Shown: positions 1-12,377 of the stretch, in pieces | Layout: each line of letters opens with the position of its first letter | Position numbering within the stretch: position 1 is the first letter of the stretch | Source: Paraconiothyrium sp. Pb-2020 | Lineage: Eukaryota > Ascomycota > Dothideomycetes > Pleosporales > Didymosphaeriaceae | Assembly (NCBI GenBank): GCA_022419385.1 | Contig: JAJUBI010000004.1 | Span: forward strand, 3,949,286 to 4,013,285 | DNA: 64,000 nucleotides | Reading direction: 5' to 3' | Notes under the pieces: model-generated | Seen by the model: the letters and a program-made list of their open reading frames with translations, nothing else | What the model was told of the DNA's origin: nothing | The model's database searches: none | Position numbers and translations under genes: made by a program

Positions 1-114
1 AACGCTCAGCAGCCCCGCAAATACGCGTAGGAAACGACCACGGTCGCACATCTCATCATCCTTCCACTTTCTCTATTGTCGTAATTGTGAGCCTTTGATA
101 TGCTAGTATTTGGT

Positions 115-2477
115 TCAACTGGGAGCACTCGATGAAGGAGTACCATAGCCTTGGTAGACTGAAGAGCTTGCTGCCTGACTGCTGTCCGGTGTCGCGGTAA
201 TACTGCTTGCAAGCGTTGTCCAAGCGCTATTAGACGAGCCAAAACTGCTCGGCTTTCCAGTTGGTGTGGACCATGCGGATTGTCCTTTTCCCGTTGATTT
301 TCCTTGATCTTGGTCTGGAACTTGCGTCCAATATTGTCCTTGGGCGTAGGCATCAAGCGCGGAGTACACACCATTGATGTTTCCCTTGTTGTACGGGTTG
401 GTGCTATACAACCATGCAATCTTCTTATTGATAGCGTCTTCGGTGAAGTCGTCGGAGTTGACGTTCTTACCCTGGAATTCGGGCTCGTTTGGATCAAGGA
501 AGAGGGTCGAATTTGTGTAACCCCATTTCTCGAGGTTGGGAACGCTGAAAGCTACAAGCATGCTGATATAGATCAGTAGATGCCGATGGAAACTTGAGTG
601 AGGGTTACTTACTCATTGTCCTCGTGCACAAAGTTGTGGCAGTGGAACATGTAGATGCCATCCCATGGCGCATATCGAGCAATGACCTGGACAGACTCGC
701 CTGCAGCTAGCCAGACAACGTCTTTCCATCCCGCGCTTTCGTAATCTGCTACTTCATTCCTACCACCGGAACGTGAAATGACCTTGAAGTCAACAAGATG
801 AATATGCACTGGATGCGTACCGTCACCCGCACCGTTGTGCAAGGCCCACGTCTCATAGGTGCCACGATCGGGTTTGGTCAAGATGCGGTTCTCGATATCC
901 TTAAAGCCAACACCGTTGATGACCCACAAGCCGCCTGAACCACGACCGAAGGTGAAGTCTTTGGCAATAGACGACGAAGGAACTACCGGTTCGTCATTGC
1001 GGAGAGTTTGGGGGACGCCGCCACCGCTGCCACCGCTGGAGCTGCTACCGACAACAAAGCGCATAACTTTGTCAGTGGCTGGGTAGTCAACATTCTCACC
1101 GAGACCTCGCTCGTTTAGAAGTGTAATGTTCTGATTCTGATAGTTAGAGAAGTCAATGACTAACTCGTAACGCTCGCCCGTTGACATGGCGATGAAAGTG
1201 GAGTTGACTGGGGAGCTGAAAAGACCTATTCAGAGCTCAGCACATGTGACGAGAAGGTGATTTTGGGTTTATATACCGCAATCAGAGCCAATGACTTTAA
1301 AATCCAGCATATTTCCTTCGTCTGTGTTGAAGGTAAGATCGAACGCTGAAAATATCAGTCAATGTTACCTGTTCCTCCATTGATTAAGCTCACTTCGACT
1401 GACTGCTGAATTAAGCAACCGGATGCGGTAGGCCCGTGGCTCTACGTTAAAATACGGCCAGGGTTGTTCATTCCTACCAAAAGGTTAACATCTGAATCAT
1501 GGATCAAAAGGCACACCGCCTCACATTAGGATTACGTCGCCCCAAAGCCCAGCATCGTGAATTGGATTGTAATTCAGCGTGCCATCTGAATTGTATGATT
1601 TCGCGCCAAGAGAGAGCGTCACGTCGTATTGGCCAGAAGGTAGCCCCAGAGCCTGCTCTTTGGGGTCCGTGAGAATGTAATAACCCTCTTCTCCTCGATA
1701 AACGTTCTCGCCTGTTGTAAACTCGGTATGGTCCTGCTACGGGTCAGGGGCCTTTACACTGACGCAATGGATTGTTTTAGTGAGGACTGACGTGATACCA
1801 GATAGTTCTTGCATTCTGAGCATTAGGATAGTAGTAGTCTTTATATTGACCAGGAGAGGTCATGTCGCCGGCCCAGCCGTCGAAAGGAGCTCTGTTGTAT
1901 TGGCCATGTACGTGAACCGACATGTTCGTCGGTCCATTGTTGGTAAACCGTACTACAGCCTCTGAGTGGATGAATGAAGTCATTAGCGCGGTCCCTGTCA
2001 GCACCAATTATGTTGCTTCTTACCTCGATTTTGTTGCATGACAAACGTTGGTCCCGGAGCCATCCCGTCGTAGCCAACCATCGGCGTCGCAGGAAGATCG
2101 GGATATATCTGTTTTGAGAAGCTCTTGAGTTCGACCTCGTAGTAGTCGATCTCTGCACCGCCACTGCCCGTCCATGTCCTGTCAACAGTTAGCGATAATT
2201 CAAAGCCGACACTGAATTTGCAGTCTGCTCACGATTTCTTGCTCTTTACTGGTGGAAGTGGGAGAGGGTATTCGTAAAACCACTTGTACTCAGGGCTTAT
2301 CCAGTTCTCAGTCTGAAGAGGCCCCCCTTTACCCGTAGGACTTGGACGTGTCAGGTCTATTATGCGCGACTGATCCGCTCTTGATCCATCACTTGCACCA
2401 CCCCTCCCTCTCTGTGCATACACAGAGACGGAAAGGGAAGAAAGGTAAGTCAGCTTGAGAAGGAGAAGGTAATGCAT
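115..2477 (-). CDS. Secreted multicopper oxidase, bilirubin-oxidase/laccase-like
   Basis: Eight exons on the minus strand: 2233-2477, 2024-2178, 1792-1961, 1525-1733, 1394-1473, 1277-1345, 613-1225, 115-562. They sum to 1989 nt, giving 662 aa. The protein opens with a hydrophobic signal peptide (MHYLLLLKLTYLSSLSVSVYA). Copper-ligand motifs are all visible: HVHGQ near residue 150, WYHDH near 190 (its HDH is rebuilt across an intron), HPVHIH near 445, and HCHNFVHEDNDM near 500, whose final Met is the expected type 1 axial ligand. The segment PWPYFNVEPRAYRIRLLNSA is characteristic of the bilirubin-oxidase branch. The family oxidises phenolic or pyrrole substrates and reduces O2 to water outside the cell. 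The C-terminus is a Ser/Thr-rich low-complexity tail. The substrate cannot be told from sequence. No functional partner is adjacent. Confidence 0.9.
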
Positions 2478-5400
2478 GTTGTAGGTTAGGTCCTACGGAC
2501 CTATGACGACACGAAGGAAGATGCTTTCGGAAATGTCACATAGAACAAATGGGGAGGCACAAATTATCTTATAAGCAGTGCAGTGTATCAAGAGCGACCG
2601 ATAAGTTTTGTGGTTTTACAGCCGGCTAGACCTCAGAAGTTAAGCCCGACGCTATCGTCCCTGTAGCAAACGGCATACTCGTAGGGATCATCCTGGGCCT
2701 AGGCTACCCGTTCCGCCCAGAAATGCTCATTGAGGGAAGGTCTATTCCGAAGCTGTTCATGATGCTATGGAATTTAGGGCTTGACATGCCAGGTCGGCAA
2801 ACGTAGCGGCGGCACTTGAATCCTGTCGTATCTCTGCTATCGCAGCTTGGGGCATACCGTGGACTCACAATGTTTTGTTATTGTGAGCGTGGCAAAGACG
2901 ACCAGAAGTTCAGGGTTTATTCTTGGGCACCAACGTTTAGAGATTGCGCATGCGGCCAAGGTCCACACATAGTGATGTGATGCTACGTGAGACTGGGCCA
3001 ACCACGAAGACAAATGGATTGAAGGAACCATCGGGAAGTCGGAGTTAGCTCCAAACCGCGGGAATAAATGCCTACCTAGGTAGTGAGGTTTTCCGGCTTG
3101 GAGTGAGGACATACATAGGACTGGCTGGGACTAGTACAAATCCGGTCACGGTAGCAGGTTAACCACGAACTATTGCCGTGCGCCTGCTCGTCACGACTGC
3201 TTCATTATCCGGAACCTGTGGGTACAAACGCCTTGTCCAAAACAGTGACAGCGAGAAAAATTCCAAGTACGTCTAGACTGCGTTCCCTAGCTACGTCGAA
3301 GCAGTTCTGGCCCGCATGCGAGACCCGCGTTGTGCCGTGAGGCTGTCCACCTCGCCTGTATGGTTCAGCAATCAAGACAAGGTTTTGTGACTGTGCAAGC
3401 ACCGTTTAGTCCTGCAAGGTGCACAGCTCGATAGTCACGTGCCCTGGGTTATCGCGTTTGTGGTCGTCATTCTGTGCGCTTTGGAGATGGCGCGAGCATC
3501 TAGTATATATGCCTCTCGTGGTGAGGGTCTGCGTGCGAACGGTTGGAGCCCATGCACACCTATCAGTGACATAACAACAGCAGCATCATACTCTTTCCAG
3601 CAGTGGTACGATTCGACTAGGTCGTGTCGCGCACAATGCGACAACGTACAGTTCTAAAATCTTCGAGGTCGGAAATCGACAAGTCTTATTAAGCCGGAGA
3701 TACACTTCCGCCTTCCGGCGACGTCAGCCGCACTGTGGAATCGCGTCAACCGAGGGTACAATCCCAGAACCGTGTAAGGCAGGTGCCTAGACCTATTTGA
3801 CCAGTCACTGTGTTTGAAGATCATCGGCAGCAATCTCTCCGACGGCCGACGCTTTACCAGCGTACCGAAATATAGTGGGCTATCCCTTGTAGACCTGCAG
3901 CGTACTTTGGTAAACTTTTACGTGCAATAATACAGCTGTCAGTTTCTAGTCTTGTCAGGATCCTGGAAAAACTCCATTGATGGCGTAGTTCTGCATCGCT
4001 GTTGAGCGCGCAACAGGATACCGAAGGTACGCAATCCACGGTCATGACTGGCTGTGGACACTGAATAATACCTGGGTCTTTTCAGAAAGAGCACGCAAGA
4101 TAACCAGCCTCCACTATGCCGCACCACGAGACCTTGACTTGACTCATCTCCGCGTGGGCGACACGAACATTCCCTGTTAATCATCCCACCCCTACGCTAC
4201 GATTTGGGTGCAGCTTGGAACCCCCTGCAACCGTCCGCCCTTTGCATGGGTTGCTGTAGGTAATTGACTTCTTGTACATTTGTTGGTTACCGTGGAATGC
4301 GCGCTCTACCTATCCGAAAGTTCGGGAAGTTCGAGAATGTACCAAAGTGATTCTTGTGCGTCGCCTGAGGTTCAACAGGCCAATAATGGCGTTGAATATG
4401 GAAATAACGTCATTGACAAGCGATCCTCTGCGGCGAAGACGGTCCATCTCGGCGAGGGCGAGAGATCGTAGAGGACAGGGCATGATCATTCGACATCAAA
4501 CGTGGCTCGGCAACGCAAGCTGAACCGAACGAAGGAAACTATATTGAGTATATTGAGGCGTGGGTGCGTTCTAGCAAAGTGTTAGTGAAGTCAAGATGGT
4601 AATATATATCCCGCTAGCGTCCGCGAGCTTGCGGTACGCGGTCAGACCTCTCGAGATGGAGCTTGGCCCTCATCATACTCGTAGCCACGAAGCGCACGTC
4701 GCTGTGCAGCATCACTAATTCTGCATTATCAGAGCGAGGTCATAACGTATGTCTTGAGGAGTTGCCAATGTTGAAGCAAGTATGCGCTACTGTTGTGCAT
4801 AACGGACCCTGCAGAAGCGCTTGAGGTCTGGGCTCCCGGATCCCCACTCTCCGGATCCCGGCCACAGCCACAGCATCTGAACCACTTCCGCAACCCATTT
4901 CGTCTGTCTGGATGGTATCTCTATTCCATCAGCAATCGCATTAGAGCCGCGCATATCGTCTCCCAAATTTGAGATGTCTTGATGTCACGCGCTCAGCTGC
5001 AGAAGCTACCCCTAGCGGACCAACACCAACAATTCCTCCAGGCTGCGTCCAACCATCCGGGGAGGATCATAATGCATTTGCGTATCATATTCCAACCATG
5101 GCTCCAAGAGCATGTTGCCGCCAACATCGTCTGCCCAATGCTCAGCACTTATCCTCGCCCTTCCGTGGGAGGTTGCGATAGCCACTGGACTACCGGTAGG
5201 TGTCGTACGTATACTCTTAGGCCACCAGGCCGCCTGTCATGACTGCGCCTGCCGTCGTCAAGAGCGTTCCAGCAACGCGTCACGGTCCCACATACAAGCG
5301 CCTTCGTGTCACAAAACTGAGTCAGGTGTGGGCGGAAAATGCTGACATAAAAATCCTAAACATTGGGCGTAGTGGGCCCGAATCGACATGGCGATTAGAA

Positions 5401-6023
5401 GAATCCTTACCTTTGCTTCCTCATCTATCTGCAGATTCTTGAGCAGTGAAGGCAGTGTAACATATCGTATACTCGCTCGCTGGTTCTTAAAGCAACAAAT
5501 GGCCATCGGCCATGTACAAGAACGAACGAACGAACGAGGGCGCAAGGCGGCCTTATCATCGTTTGCAGGAGCGAGCCTGAGTTTCACAAATAACGTGATC
5601 GACCATATCAGGAAAGGGCTCTGGATCCATAGGAACGAACCAACGGCAAGGCACCTCATCGCAAAGATGTGGAGCAGAAACAAGCATGGCCAAAGGATCT
5701 AGCGCTTCACGCTTGCGAATGGTCAAGGCTCCTGGAGGAATTCGAACTCCTGTAGGATTCCTTAATGTTGATAGAGGCCCACAATCGTGCAGCAAACATT
5801 TCACTTCATCGACAGCTGTGCTGTCTTTGGAAAACCTTCTCGAACGGTGATTACGAAATAACGACACTCGAATACGAAAGATAGACCGCATCATACTACC
5901 TGAACATCTGCATTCCAAGCCCGGTACCTTCCACTGGAGCTCACAAACCTACTTGATACGACACATGGATTGACGGGCGACACGAAAGCAATTGCAATAA
6001 TACAACAATAGCCGACGAGCAGG
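2478..6023. other. Gene-poor spacer, about 3.5 kb
   Basis: Only short open frames without recognisable domains or consistent splice signals. It contains a small (AACG)4 microsatellite near 5519-5536. A 60-codon open stretch around 2640-2812 reads like a membrane-protein fragment but has no start and no partner exon. I see no terminal repeats or transposase. Confidence 0.5.
5519..5536. repeat. (AACG)4 tetranucleotide microsatellite
   Basis: Four consecutive AACG units in the spacer upstream of the membrane-protein gene. Short and probably neutral. Confidence 0.7.
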
Positions 6024-8234
6024 ATGCCGGGGTTGCTGTATAGTTCCCCATATGCTCGAGCATCACAACAAGGTCATGAAGATTCAGAATCTATGATATC
6101 GCCTGTGGAGGCATCAACTCCCCAACAGACCCAACTTCCCCCGTCCCAAACTTCTGACCACCATGGGTCGTCTTCTGAGGATGGTATGTCGCAGTACACA
6201 CCTCCATGGCTAGCATCGCCACCCGAAGCGCAACAGTCGGTCCTGTACGAACAACGCCGAGTCTCGTCCCCCACCCTGAACATGAGATCTACGGTCTTCG
6301 GTGACAGCGCAAGATCGCAAAGTCCGTACCAAGAACAAGTTGCGTGGGCAAACTCCACTCACTTCAGATCGGCCCCGGCTGAGACGAAGCCGCAGATGGT
6401 GCAGACTACCTTTCTGACCAAAGACGATGAGACACCTCCGCCGTCACAAACATACTTCCGCCATCCTCGCCATATGCTCGAACCTTGGACGCCTGGTATC
6501 TGGATACGCTTCCCCTGGTGGGGTGCTGGAGCCCTCTTTCTCGTCGTGCTATTGACTGGTGCGTCCACTGGTATTCTTCTGGCCAGCCATAAAACCAGTA
6601 CGAAAGACTGGAAGATCGGACATGATAATGCCCAACCTCACGTCTACATTTCGATTTTCGAGATGATAATGAACTTCTTAATCTTGTTCGCACTGGTGGA
6701 TGGTGTTGTCCTCCGGTTTTGGCGACAGTTGTTACAAGGCACAACACTTGACTCTCTCCACGATACCTACGAGTCGATGTATCTATGGCCTGCTGTCAAG
6801 AGGGTTGCACATCTGAGGCTCAACATTGTCGCAGTGGCGTGTATAATCGCATTGGTGTCGTTCGTAAGAGGGCCTTTGTTTCACCGCGCTCTATCGGTTA
6901 ACGATAACGACCACAAAAGCTTCAAAAGCATGGTGGATCTCAATATAGCACCGCAGCCGCTGGAGGGCTTTTTCCACAGTAATGACACGGATCCTCGGAA
7001 GCAAGATGGCGTAACATCGGTTTTCACGGACTTGGTCAAGGGCCTAAGCGCCGGAAACCCGCTCCCGTACGAACAGCCGGCCTCTTGTGGCGATTACTGC
7101 ACAGGCACCGTAAAGGCACATACTTTCAAAGCACGTTGTGACTCATCTGTGCGGAACATCGACCTCAACACCGTTCTACATGAGTGCAAGTCCTGTTCGA
7201 CCGAGCAGTGCCGGAGCGATTGCGAGTTCCGTAGGCTGACAAGCCTCCAAGCAACCTTCTTCTCGACCAGCTACGAACAGACGAACGATAGGCTCATTTT
7301 AACCAGTATCCATAAGAACACAACTTCGTGCAGCGGCGCGGTCCAGGTTCAGACATGCACTCTGATGCAAGCAAAGAGTGATGTTCCATTCATCATCACA
7401 AATGGTACTATTGATCCACAACTCGATGTTTCCGCATCACACTTCTACGACGAGGCATTGTCAAGTGACGACGCTTTGATGGAAACTTATTGGCCTCTTG
7501 CACTGAACGTGCTCTTTCCTTCGGTATCAGCGAATGTGTCCGCATCATCAGACTTCAGTAAACTCGTCTACACCGAATGCGTTCAGCAAGGGAATATCCA
7601 AGACTCTGCACGGAACTTGGCCAACTCCTCGACTTCAGCGACGTGTTCGAACTCTACATTAAGCCCATCACTGGTCCCTAACAACCCTAGCACCATTTAT
7701 GCCGCGGCATACAAAGCAAGCCCCGGAGAAGATCCCCTATGCGGGACTGTCTGGAATGACCCGATGCCAGATATGATTAGCACAATGCAGAACCTCGCCT
7801 TCCGTACGACCATCGCTATGGCCACAGCATCCGACTCCATATTCGCGCCCGATTTACGCTCGACATGGACTCAAAGCATCCCTATAACAGGATATCGCGT
7901 GCTCCCGATGTACCATACCTCCCCCCTGCTCGTCGCACTCGGGGTTGCAGTCTCGTTGATCGGCGTCGCGGCAGTTATCCCGCTTTACTACGGCTTCTGG
8001 GAGATGGGAAGGAAAGTCAGCTTGAATCCTTTAGAAGTTGCCCGGGCGTTCGGAGCACCAGTGATGGAGGGCTTGGATGGCAATACCACGTCGGATATGA
8101 TTAGCGTAGAGAGGGGAGGCATGAGCGTAAAGTATGGCGCGTTAGATAGGTATGGGGAGCAGAAGAAGCTCAGGGTGGAGGAGAGTGGAAGGGCAACGAT
8201 TAGGATGCCGTGGCAGGGCGAGATATTTGGGTAA
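6024..8234 (+). CDS. Fungal polytopic membrane protein with a Cys-rich extracytoplasmic domain, unknown function
   Basis: Uninterrupted 736-codon frame from ATG 6024. Residues 1-155 are Ser/Pro/Gln-rich and probably disordered. Hydrophobic segments lie near residues 165-188 (WWGAGALFLVVLLTGASTG), 208-232 (FEMIMNFLILFALVDGVVL) and 262-282 (IVAVACIIALVSF), and one near the C-terminus around 635-660 (LLVALGVAVSLIGVAAVIPL). Between the third and fourth lies a roughly 350-residue region rich in Cys pairs and NxS/T sites, suggesting an extracellular or lumenal domain. The tail after the last segment (GRKVSLNPLEVARAFGAP) resembles large fungal-specific families with one big loop between membrane helices, perhaps DUF3176-like. 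That assignment is from memory and unproven. No function is inferred. Confidence 0.8.
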   Translation: MPGLLYSSPYARASQQGHEDSESMISPVEASTPQQTQLPPSQTSDHHGSSSEDGMSQYTPPWLASPPEAQQSVLYEQRRVSSPTLNMRSTVFGDSARSQSPYQEQVAWANSTHFRSAPAETKPQMVQTTFLTKDDETPPPSQTYFRHPRHMLEPWTPGIWIRFPWWGAGALFLVVLLTGASTGILLASHKTSTKDWKIGHDNAQPHVYISIFEMIMNFLILFALVDGVVLRFWRQLLQGTTLDSLHDTYESMYLWPAVKRVAHLRLNIVAVACIIALVSFVRGPLFHRALSVNDNDHKSFKSMVDLNIAPQPLEGFFHSNDTDPRKQDGVTSVFTDLVKGLSAGNPLPYEQPASCGDYCTGTVKAHTFKARCDSSVRNIDLNTVLHECKSCSTEQCRSDCEFRRLTSLQATFFSTSYEQTNDRLILTSIHKNTTSCSGAVQVQTCTLMQAKSDVPFIITNGTIDPQLDVSASHFYDEALSSDDALMETYWPLALNVLFPSVSANVSASSDFSKLVYTECVQQGNIQDSARNLANSSTSATCSNSTLSPSLVPNNPSTIYAAAYKASPGEDPLCGTVWNDPMPDMISTMQNLAFRTTIAMATASDSIFAPDLRSTWTQSIPITGYRVLPMYHTSPLLVALGVAVSLIGVAAVIPLYYGFWEMGRKVSLNPLEVARAFGAPVMEGLDGNTTSDMISVERGGMSVKYGALDRYGEQKKLRVEESGRATIRMPWQGEIFG

Positions 8235-9474
8235 TGTTTATAACGGTCAGATCAGGTCAATAGGCTTTCAATCAAATTGTCAAGTCTACCTTCTTGGGCC
8301 TCGTGAAAGGAATTTTTTACGTTGCCGCAGAGTAAGTTAAGGGATACCCGGATGACGTAGATTGACGGAAGATAGGGGCAGCTTCCGCTTTATGGATGTC
8401 ACAGTTAGAGAGCGGAAAGAGGTACATACGGAAATAGAAAATCCCCCAGGAGACTTTAGGATAAATGTCTTGGTGTGAGGAGTTTACATGTTGGTGTTTG
8501 ACATCCGCCGTATATGCAGGCCCGGGGTGACCTGCAACACGTGGTTTCGTGTCGCACGAACCACGGCAATGGGACCAAATGTTCCGACCTCGCATGCAAA
8601 CAACATACTTTGCTTCGACACACTTCCTATCACCTCTTAGACGATAATCAGGATAACGCTTCTACCGCACTTTAGTAGCGTGTGCCAGAGCATTATGCCA
8701 TTTAAGCATGCAAACGCTCATTGCCACGTCGCGTGACTACAGGTGTGCGGTCGTCGTAACCTCTGTGGCCAAACGGCGTAACAATAACAGCAGCTCTCGA
8801 GGCGAACGACCGCGGAGACCAAAGTTACATTCGCTGCCTCGCAAAATGGGCTTGATCCGGAATGGAGACAGACGCCAGTAGCTCGCCATAGTGAATCGCT
8901 AACCCCAATTTGAACGTACCTCGGTTCGCATCCAAGTACCCCAGACCCCCGCACGGCAGCAAGCCGTCCATAGACTCCGCCGAGGAGATCGTTTCTGGGT
9001 CGAGGATTCGAGACTTGCAGGCGTGGGGTCGCTTAACGTGTTGTGCCAGGTATGTCGTGCCTCGGCGTGTGCCTAGGTGAGATATACCAACGCGCTCGTC
9101 GCCGAGGCTTCCTGCCTCCCTTTACCTACCTCTCAGCTACAATCACATCGGCGGGAATAAAGCGAGCGGCTGAGGTACACCTTCAACCTTTTTACTCAAT
9201 ATGGATAGCGCGAGGGTTCGCGCGAGACAGAGTGATGCTGACCTTGTCCCCAGATTTGTGCTACGCAACATAACCCTTCCGCGGCTTGCTGTTTCCAATA
9301 TCGATCGCGGCATATATGATTGTCCCAGAAGGATTCCTTCGTCAAGTCAGCTAGACCGTTGCTCAGTCTCCTAGCCTCAAAAAACCGTCTCTAGAGCATA
9401 TCGATTGGCACCGACGCGATCACGTAAAGATACTTATCCCATACCCGTACTTCATTGTTCATTGCAATAGCACA
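8235..9474. other. Intergenic spacer
   Basis: About 1.2 kb between two plus-strand genes. No coding frame, repeat or RNA gene that I can support. It holds the 3' region of the membrane-protein gene and the promoter of the CoA ligase. Confidence 0.5.
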
Positions 9475-11333
9475 ATGGTCTTGAAATCACGCTGGTCTTT
9501 CGACATCCCCAAAGTCTCGCTACCGACATATCTCTTTGATTCGCCCACCGCGGACTTACCAAAGACACCTGCTCTTATCTCGGCGAAGGATCCAGAAAAA
9601 TACTATCTTTCGATAGATACCTACCGTCTCTATGGACAACGCCTCGCATCTGGATTGCTACGCGCTGGGCTCAAGCCCGGCGACCGCGTGCTCCTTTTCT
9701 CTGGGAACACGCTGTTCTTCCCAACTGTAATGATCGGCATTATCATGGCAGGTGGAGTATACACGGGCGCAAACCCGACTTACGTTGCACGAGAACTAGC
9801 ATACCAACTGAAGGACTCGGGCGCGAAGTACCTCCTCTGCGCGGAAGGCAGCATTGACACTGGCATCGCCTCAGCTAAAGAAGCAGGCCTGAGCGCGGAC
9901 AGCGTCTTCGTCTTCGACGACGGCGTGGCTACTTTCGAAGGCCGCAAGATCGAGATAGACGCACCCTCTCTCGGCGGCAAAGTCCGGCACTGGACTGAGC
10001 TGCTGGCGTCTGAGGAGGAAGGACGAGCATACCACTGGCCCGACCTACGTACCCCGGATGAACTCGACCAAGTCATCGCGCTGAACTACAGCTCTGGCAC
10101 AACAGGCCTGGCGAAAGGCGTCATGATCACGCACAAGAACTACGTTTCGAACGCCAGCCAGCAACTGTGGATGTCGCAGATTGCTGACGACTACGAGGAG
10201 CGGAAGACCCGCACACGGCACCTGTGCTTCTTGCCTATGTACCACGCCATGGCGCAAGCGCTCTTCTGCGTTAATGCTATGAAGCTACGGTATCCAGTCT
10301 ACGTCATGCCAAAGTTCGACTTCCTGGAAATGCTGCAGAACGTCCAGAGATACCGGATCACGAACCTAGTTCTCGTGCCGCCGGTTATCGTGGCAATGGC
10401 GAAACACCCCGCGGTGAAGAAATTCGACCTCAGCTCTGTGAGGGACGTAGGGTCTGGCGCTGCACCGCTAGGGCGCGAGATCGCTGAAGAGTTCGAGAAG
10501 CTGTGGGATGACAGGAGGGTCAATGTTAAGCAGGGGTGGGGTATGACGGAACTCACGTGCGCGGCTACATCGTCTGATCCGAATAAGACCAGCATCAGCG
10601 GGTCTGTTGGAGAGCTTCTGCCAAACTGTGAGGCGAAGATCGTGGTGGATGACGAAGGCAACGCGGAGGCGCCGCAGGGCGAGCGCGGGGAGATCTGGAT
10701 AAAGGCGCCGAATGTGATGAAGGGGTACTGGGGGAAACCCGAAGCAACTAAAGATACCCTTACTCCGGATGGGTGGCTGAAGACGGGCGATGTTGCCTAT
10801 GTTGACAAGGAAGGCGAGATACACATCGTCGACCGGAAGAAAGTACGCGCAACTTCTCATGCACAATTGATCAAACATCAACAGCTAACGCTCCGCAGGA
10901 GTTGATCAAGGTCAAGGGTTTCCAAGTAGCTCCCGCTGAGCTCGAAGCGCTGCTGCTAGACCACCCCGACGTCCAAGACGCAGCCGTCATCGGCATTACC
11001 CTGTACGTCAACTTCCTTCCAGTGTTTCTCACGACACTCCTAACGTGTACCAGGAACGGCGGAGAACTCCCCCGTGCATACATCGTGCCTCAAACACCCG
11101 AAAAAGCCACGCCTGAGGTCGCTGAGGGCATCAAGACGTGGCTTGCTGAGCGGGTTTCCCGAGCCAAAAGGCTGGACGGAGGCGTAATCTTCCTGGACGT
11201 AATACCTAAGAATCCTGTAAGTGTAAAGGTGTGTGGTAGTGTTTCGTGGCTAATGTAATGGCAGTCTGGAAAGATACTGAGGAAGGAACTGAGAGAGAAA
11301 GCGAAGGCGGACACGACGAGGGCGAAGCTGTAG
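9475..11333 (+). CDS. 4-coumarate-CoA-ligase-like acyl-CoA synthetase, peroxisomal
   Basis: Four exons (9475-10842, 10899-11002, 11054-11216, 11265-11333) give 567 aa. This is an ANL-superfamily adenylate-forming enzyme, which activates a carboxylic acid with ATP and transfers it to CoA. Visible motifs are the P-loop YSSGTTGLAKGV near residue 204, GWGMTE near 354, GWLKTGDVAY near 438, the hinge DRKKELIKVKGFQ rebuilt across intron 1, and PKNPSGKILRKEL, whose Lys is the expected adenylation residue. The last three residues are AKL, a type 1 peroxisomal targeting signal. Fungal members of this set act on phenylpropanoid or fatty acids, or in toxin and siderophore side-chain metabolism; the substrate here is unknown. 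No PKS, NRPS or oxidase cluster surrounds it. Confidence 0.92.
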
Positions 11334-11705
11334 AACATCGGCAGCTAGGGATTGAGATGTGTCCGCTGATGGTTGCCGCTGAAGGAAGAACAGTCAAGTA
11401 GAGTTTCCCGCATAGAGCGTGTCTGAATCAGAGCTTGCGTGCGAAGAATACTCCGGTAGCGCAATGTGCATTGTGTCCTCGGAAAGCTGAAGCGTTACTA
11501 GTTCTACCATCTAGTGGGTCGTTGCCTGGCGTAACTCAATGCCATATACGGATTACAATCCAATGCGGACTGGTAGGTCACTGTTCGTGAACGTATGCTG
11601 CCCAATTCATCAAGGTGGTGGAACTGTCTTCTTCATGTTGCCGCGGATATATACATGCAGCGTCAAGCTGGTCTTTCGTATTGATTTTCCTCTCCCTCGT
11701 GTCCC
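11334..11705. other. Convergent 3' spacer
   Basis: Short region between the stop of the CoA ligase (+) and the stop of the complex I subunit (-). It presumably holds both polyadenylation regions. No feature seen. Confidence 0.5.
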
Positions 11706-12151
11706 TCAGTTGCTCCTCTCTCCGTTCTTGGCCGCCCGCAATTCGTCCATCTTCTTCACCCGCAGCTTGAACTCCTCGTACTGGCACTTCTCATATGAAT
11801 GTCGCTCGTCCTGAGTTTGGGTTAGCACCGTTGCGTCTTCCCTTTCACCATCCGCAAGCTACAAGGCTTGCAAGCGCGCAGTACGGCCGTCATACCTCGC
11901 ACTTCCAGGGCAGATAGTATTCGTCGACGCGACACCGGTTCAGCGGGATAAGTAGATGTGCGCAGGAATCTCTGTAGGCGAGCGGCAAGCGGGCGGCGCT
12001 CATCTCCTCGCGGGTAGCCTCTGTAGGTTGTTTGTCAGTAGCTATTCTAATCCGGTGTCCAGCTCATTCAGAGGCATTGCGCGGCGGACTGACTTCGGGG
12101 CTCGCCGCCAGTGAGGCCGACAGCATTCTTGATCGTCTCGGTGACGGTCAT
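11706..12151 (-). CDS. NDUFB7: NADH:ubiquinone oxidoreductase (complex I) accessory subunit NDUFB7/B18
   Basis: Three exons (12094-12151, 11896-12020, 11706-11810) make a 95-aa protein, too fragmented to show as a long open frame. The translation contains YRDSCAHLLIPLNRC and CEDERHSYEKC, two C-x9-C pairs. These are the hallmark of this intermembrane-space subunit and of Mia40-dependent import; the second pair is rebuilt across intron 2. The run PLAYRDSCAHLLIPLNRCR is strongly conserved in the family. The subunit sits on the membrane arm of respiratory complex I. It is transcribed away from the MBF-subunit gene with 226 bp between the two start codons. Length and ends match the family. Confidence is high because both introns have GT...AG ends and restore the frame exactly. 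Confidence 0.93.
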
Positions 12152-12291
12152 GGTGGGCGGGAGGGGCGTGCGGTCTCAATTGCGGGTTGGGAACGTGGGT
12201 GCGGGCGCCGGCGAGGTGTGAAGTGAAGTGCTGGAGCTCGGCTCGTTGGGGCTTGGCGCAAGAGAGTGGATTCTGGCGCGCAGATAGGCCA

Positions 12292-12317
12292 ACGCGTCGC
12301 AGGACGTCGAGACGCGA
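12292..12317. promoter_or_regulatory. MCB box (ACGCGT) plus half-variant ACGCGA in a divergent promoter
   Basis: ACGCGT, the classical MluI cell-cycle box bound by MBF, lies at 12292-12297, with ACGCGA at 12312-12317. This is about 60-85 bp upstream of the start of a gene that itself encodes an Mbp1-type DNA-binding subunit. The motif is seen directly; the regulatory role is inference. Confidence 0.5.
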
Positions 12318-12377
12318 TCACCACCGAGAGGTTGAATAGCCCCGCAACGCAAGTTGAGTTTCAGCTGAACGGACAGG

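Noticed and set aside
2630..2660. GAAGTTAAGCCCGAC resembling part of 5S rRNA
   Set aside because: The match is limited to about ten bases; the flanks do not fit fungal 5S RNA.
2640..2812. A 60-codon open frame resembling a membrane protein fragment
   Set aside because: No start codon, no splice partner, and a stop a few codons upstream. Could be a relic, but cannot be supported.
5730..5765. GAATTCGAACTCCTG resembling a tRNA T-loop on the minus strand
   Set aside because: The T stem does not pair (A-C and G-T mismatches), and no acceptor, D or anticodon arm is found at the right distance. It is a chance palindrome.
115..11333. A secondary-metabolite cluster (multicopper oxidase, membrane protein, CoA ligase)
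   Set aside because: No polyketide synthase, NRPS, terpene cyclase, P450 or pathway regulator nearby; long spacers separate the genes.
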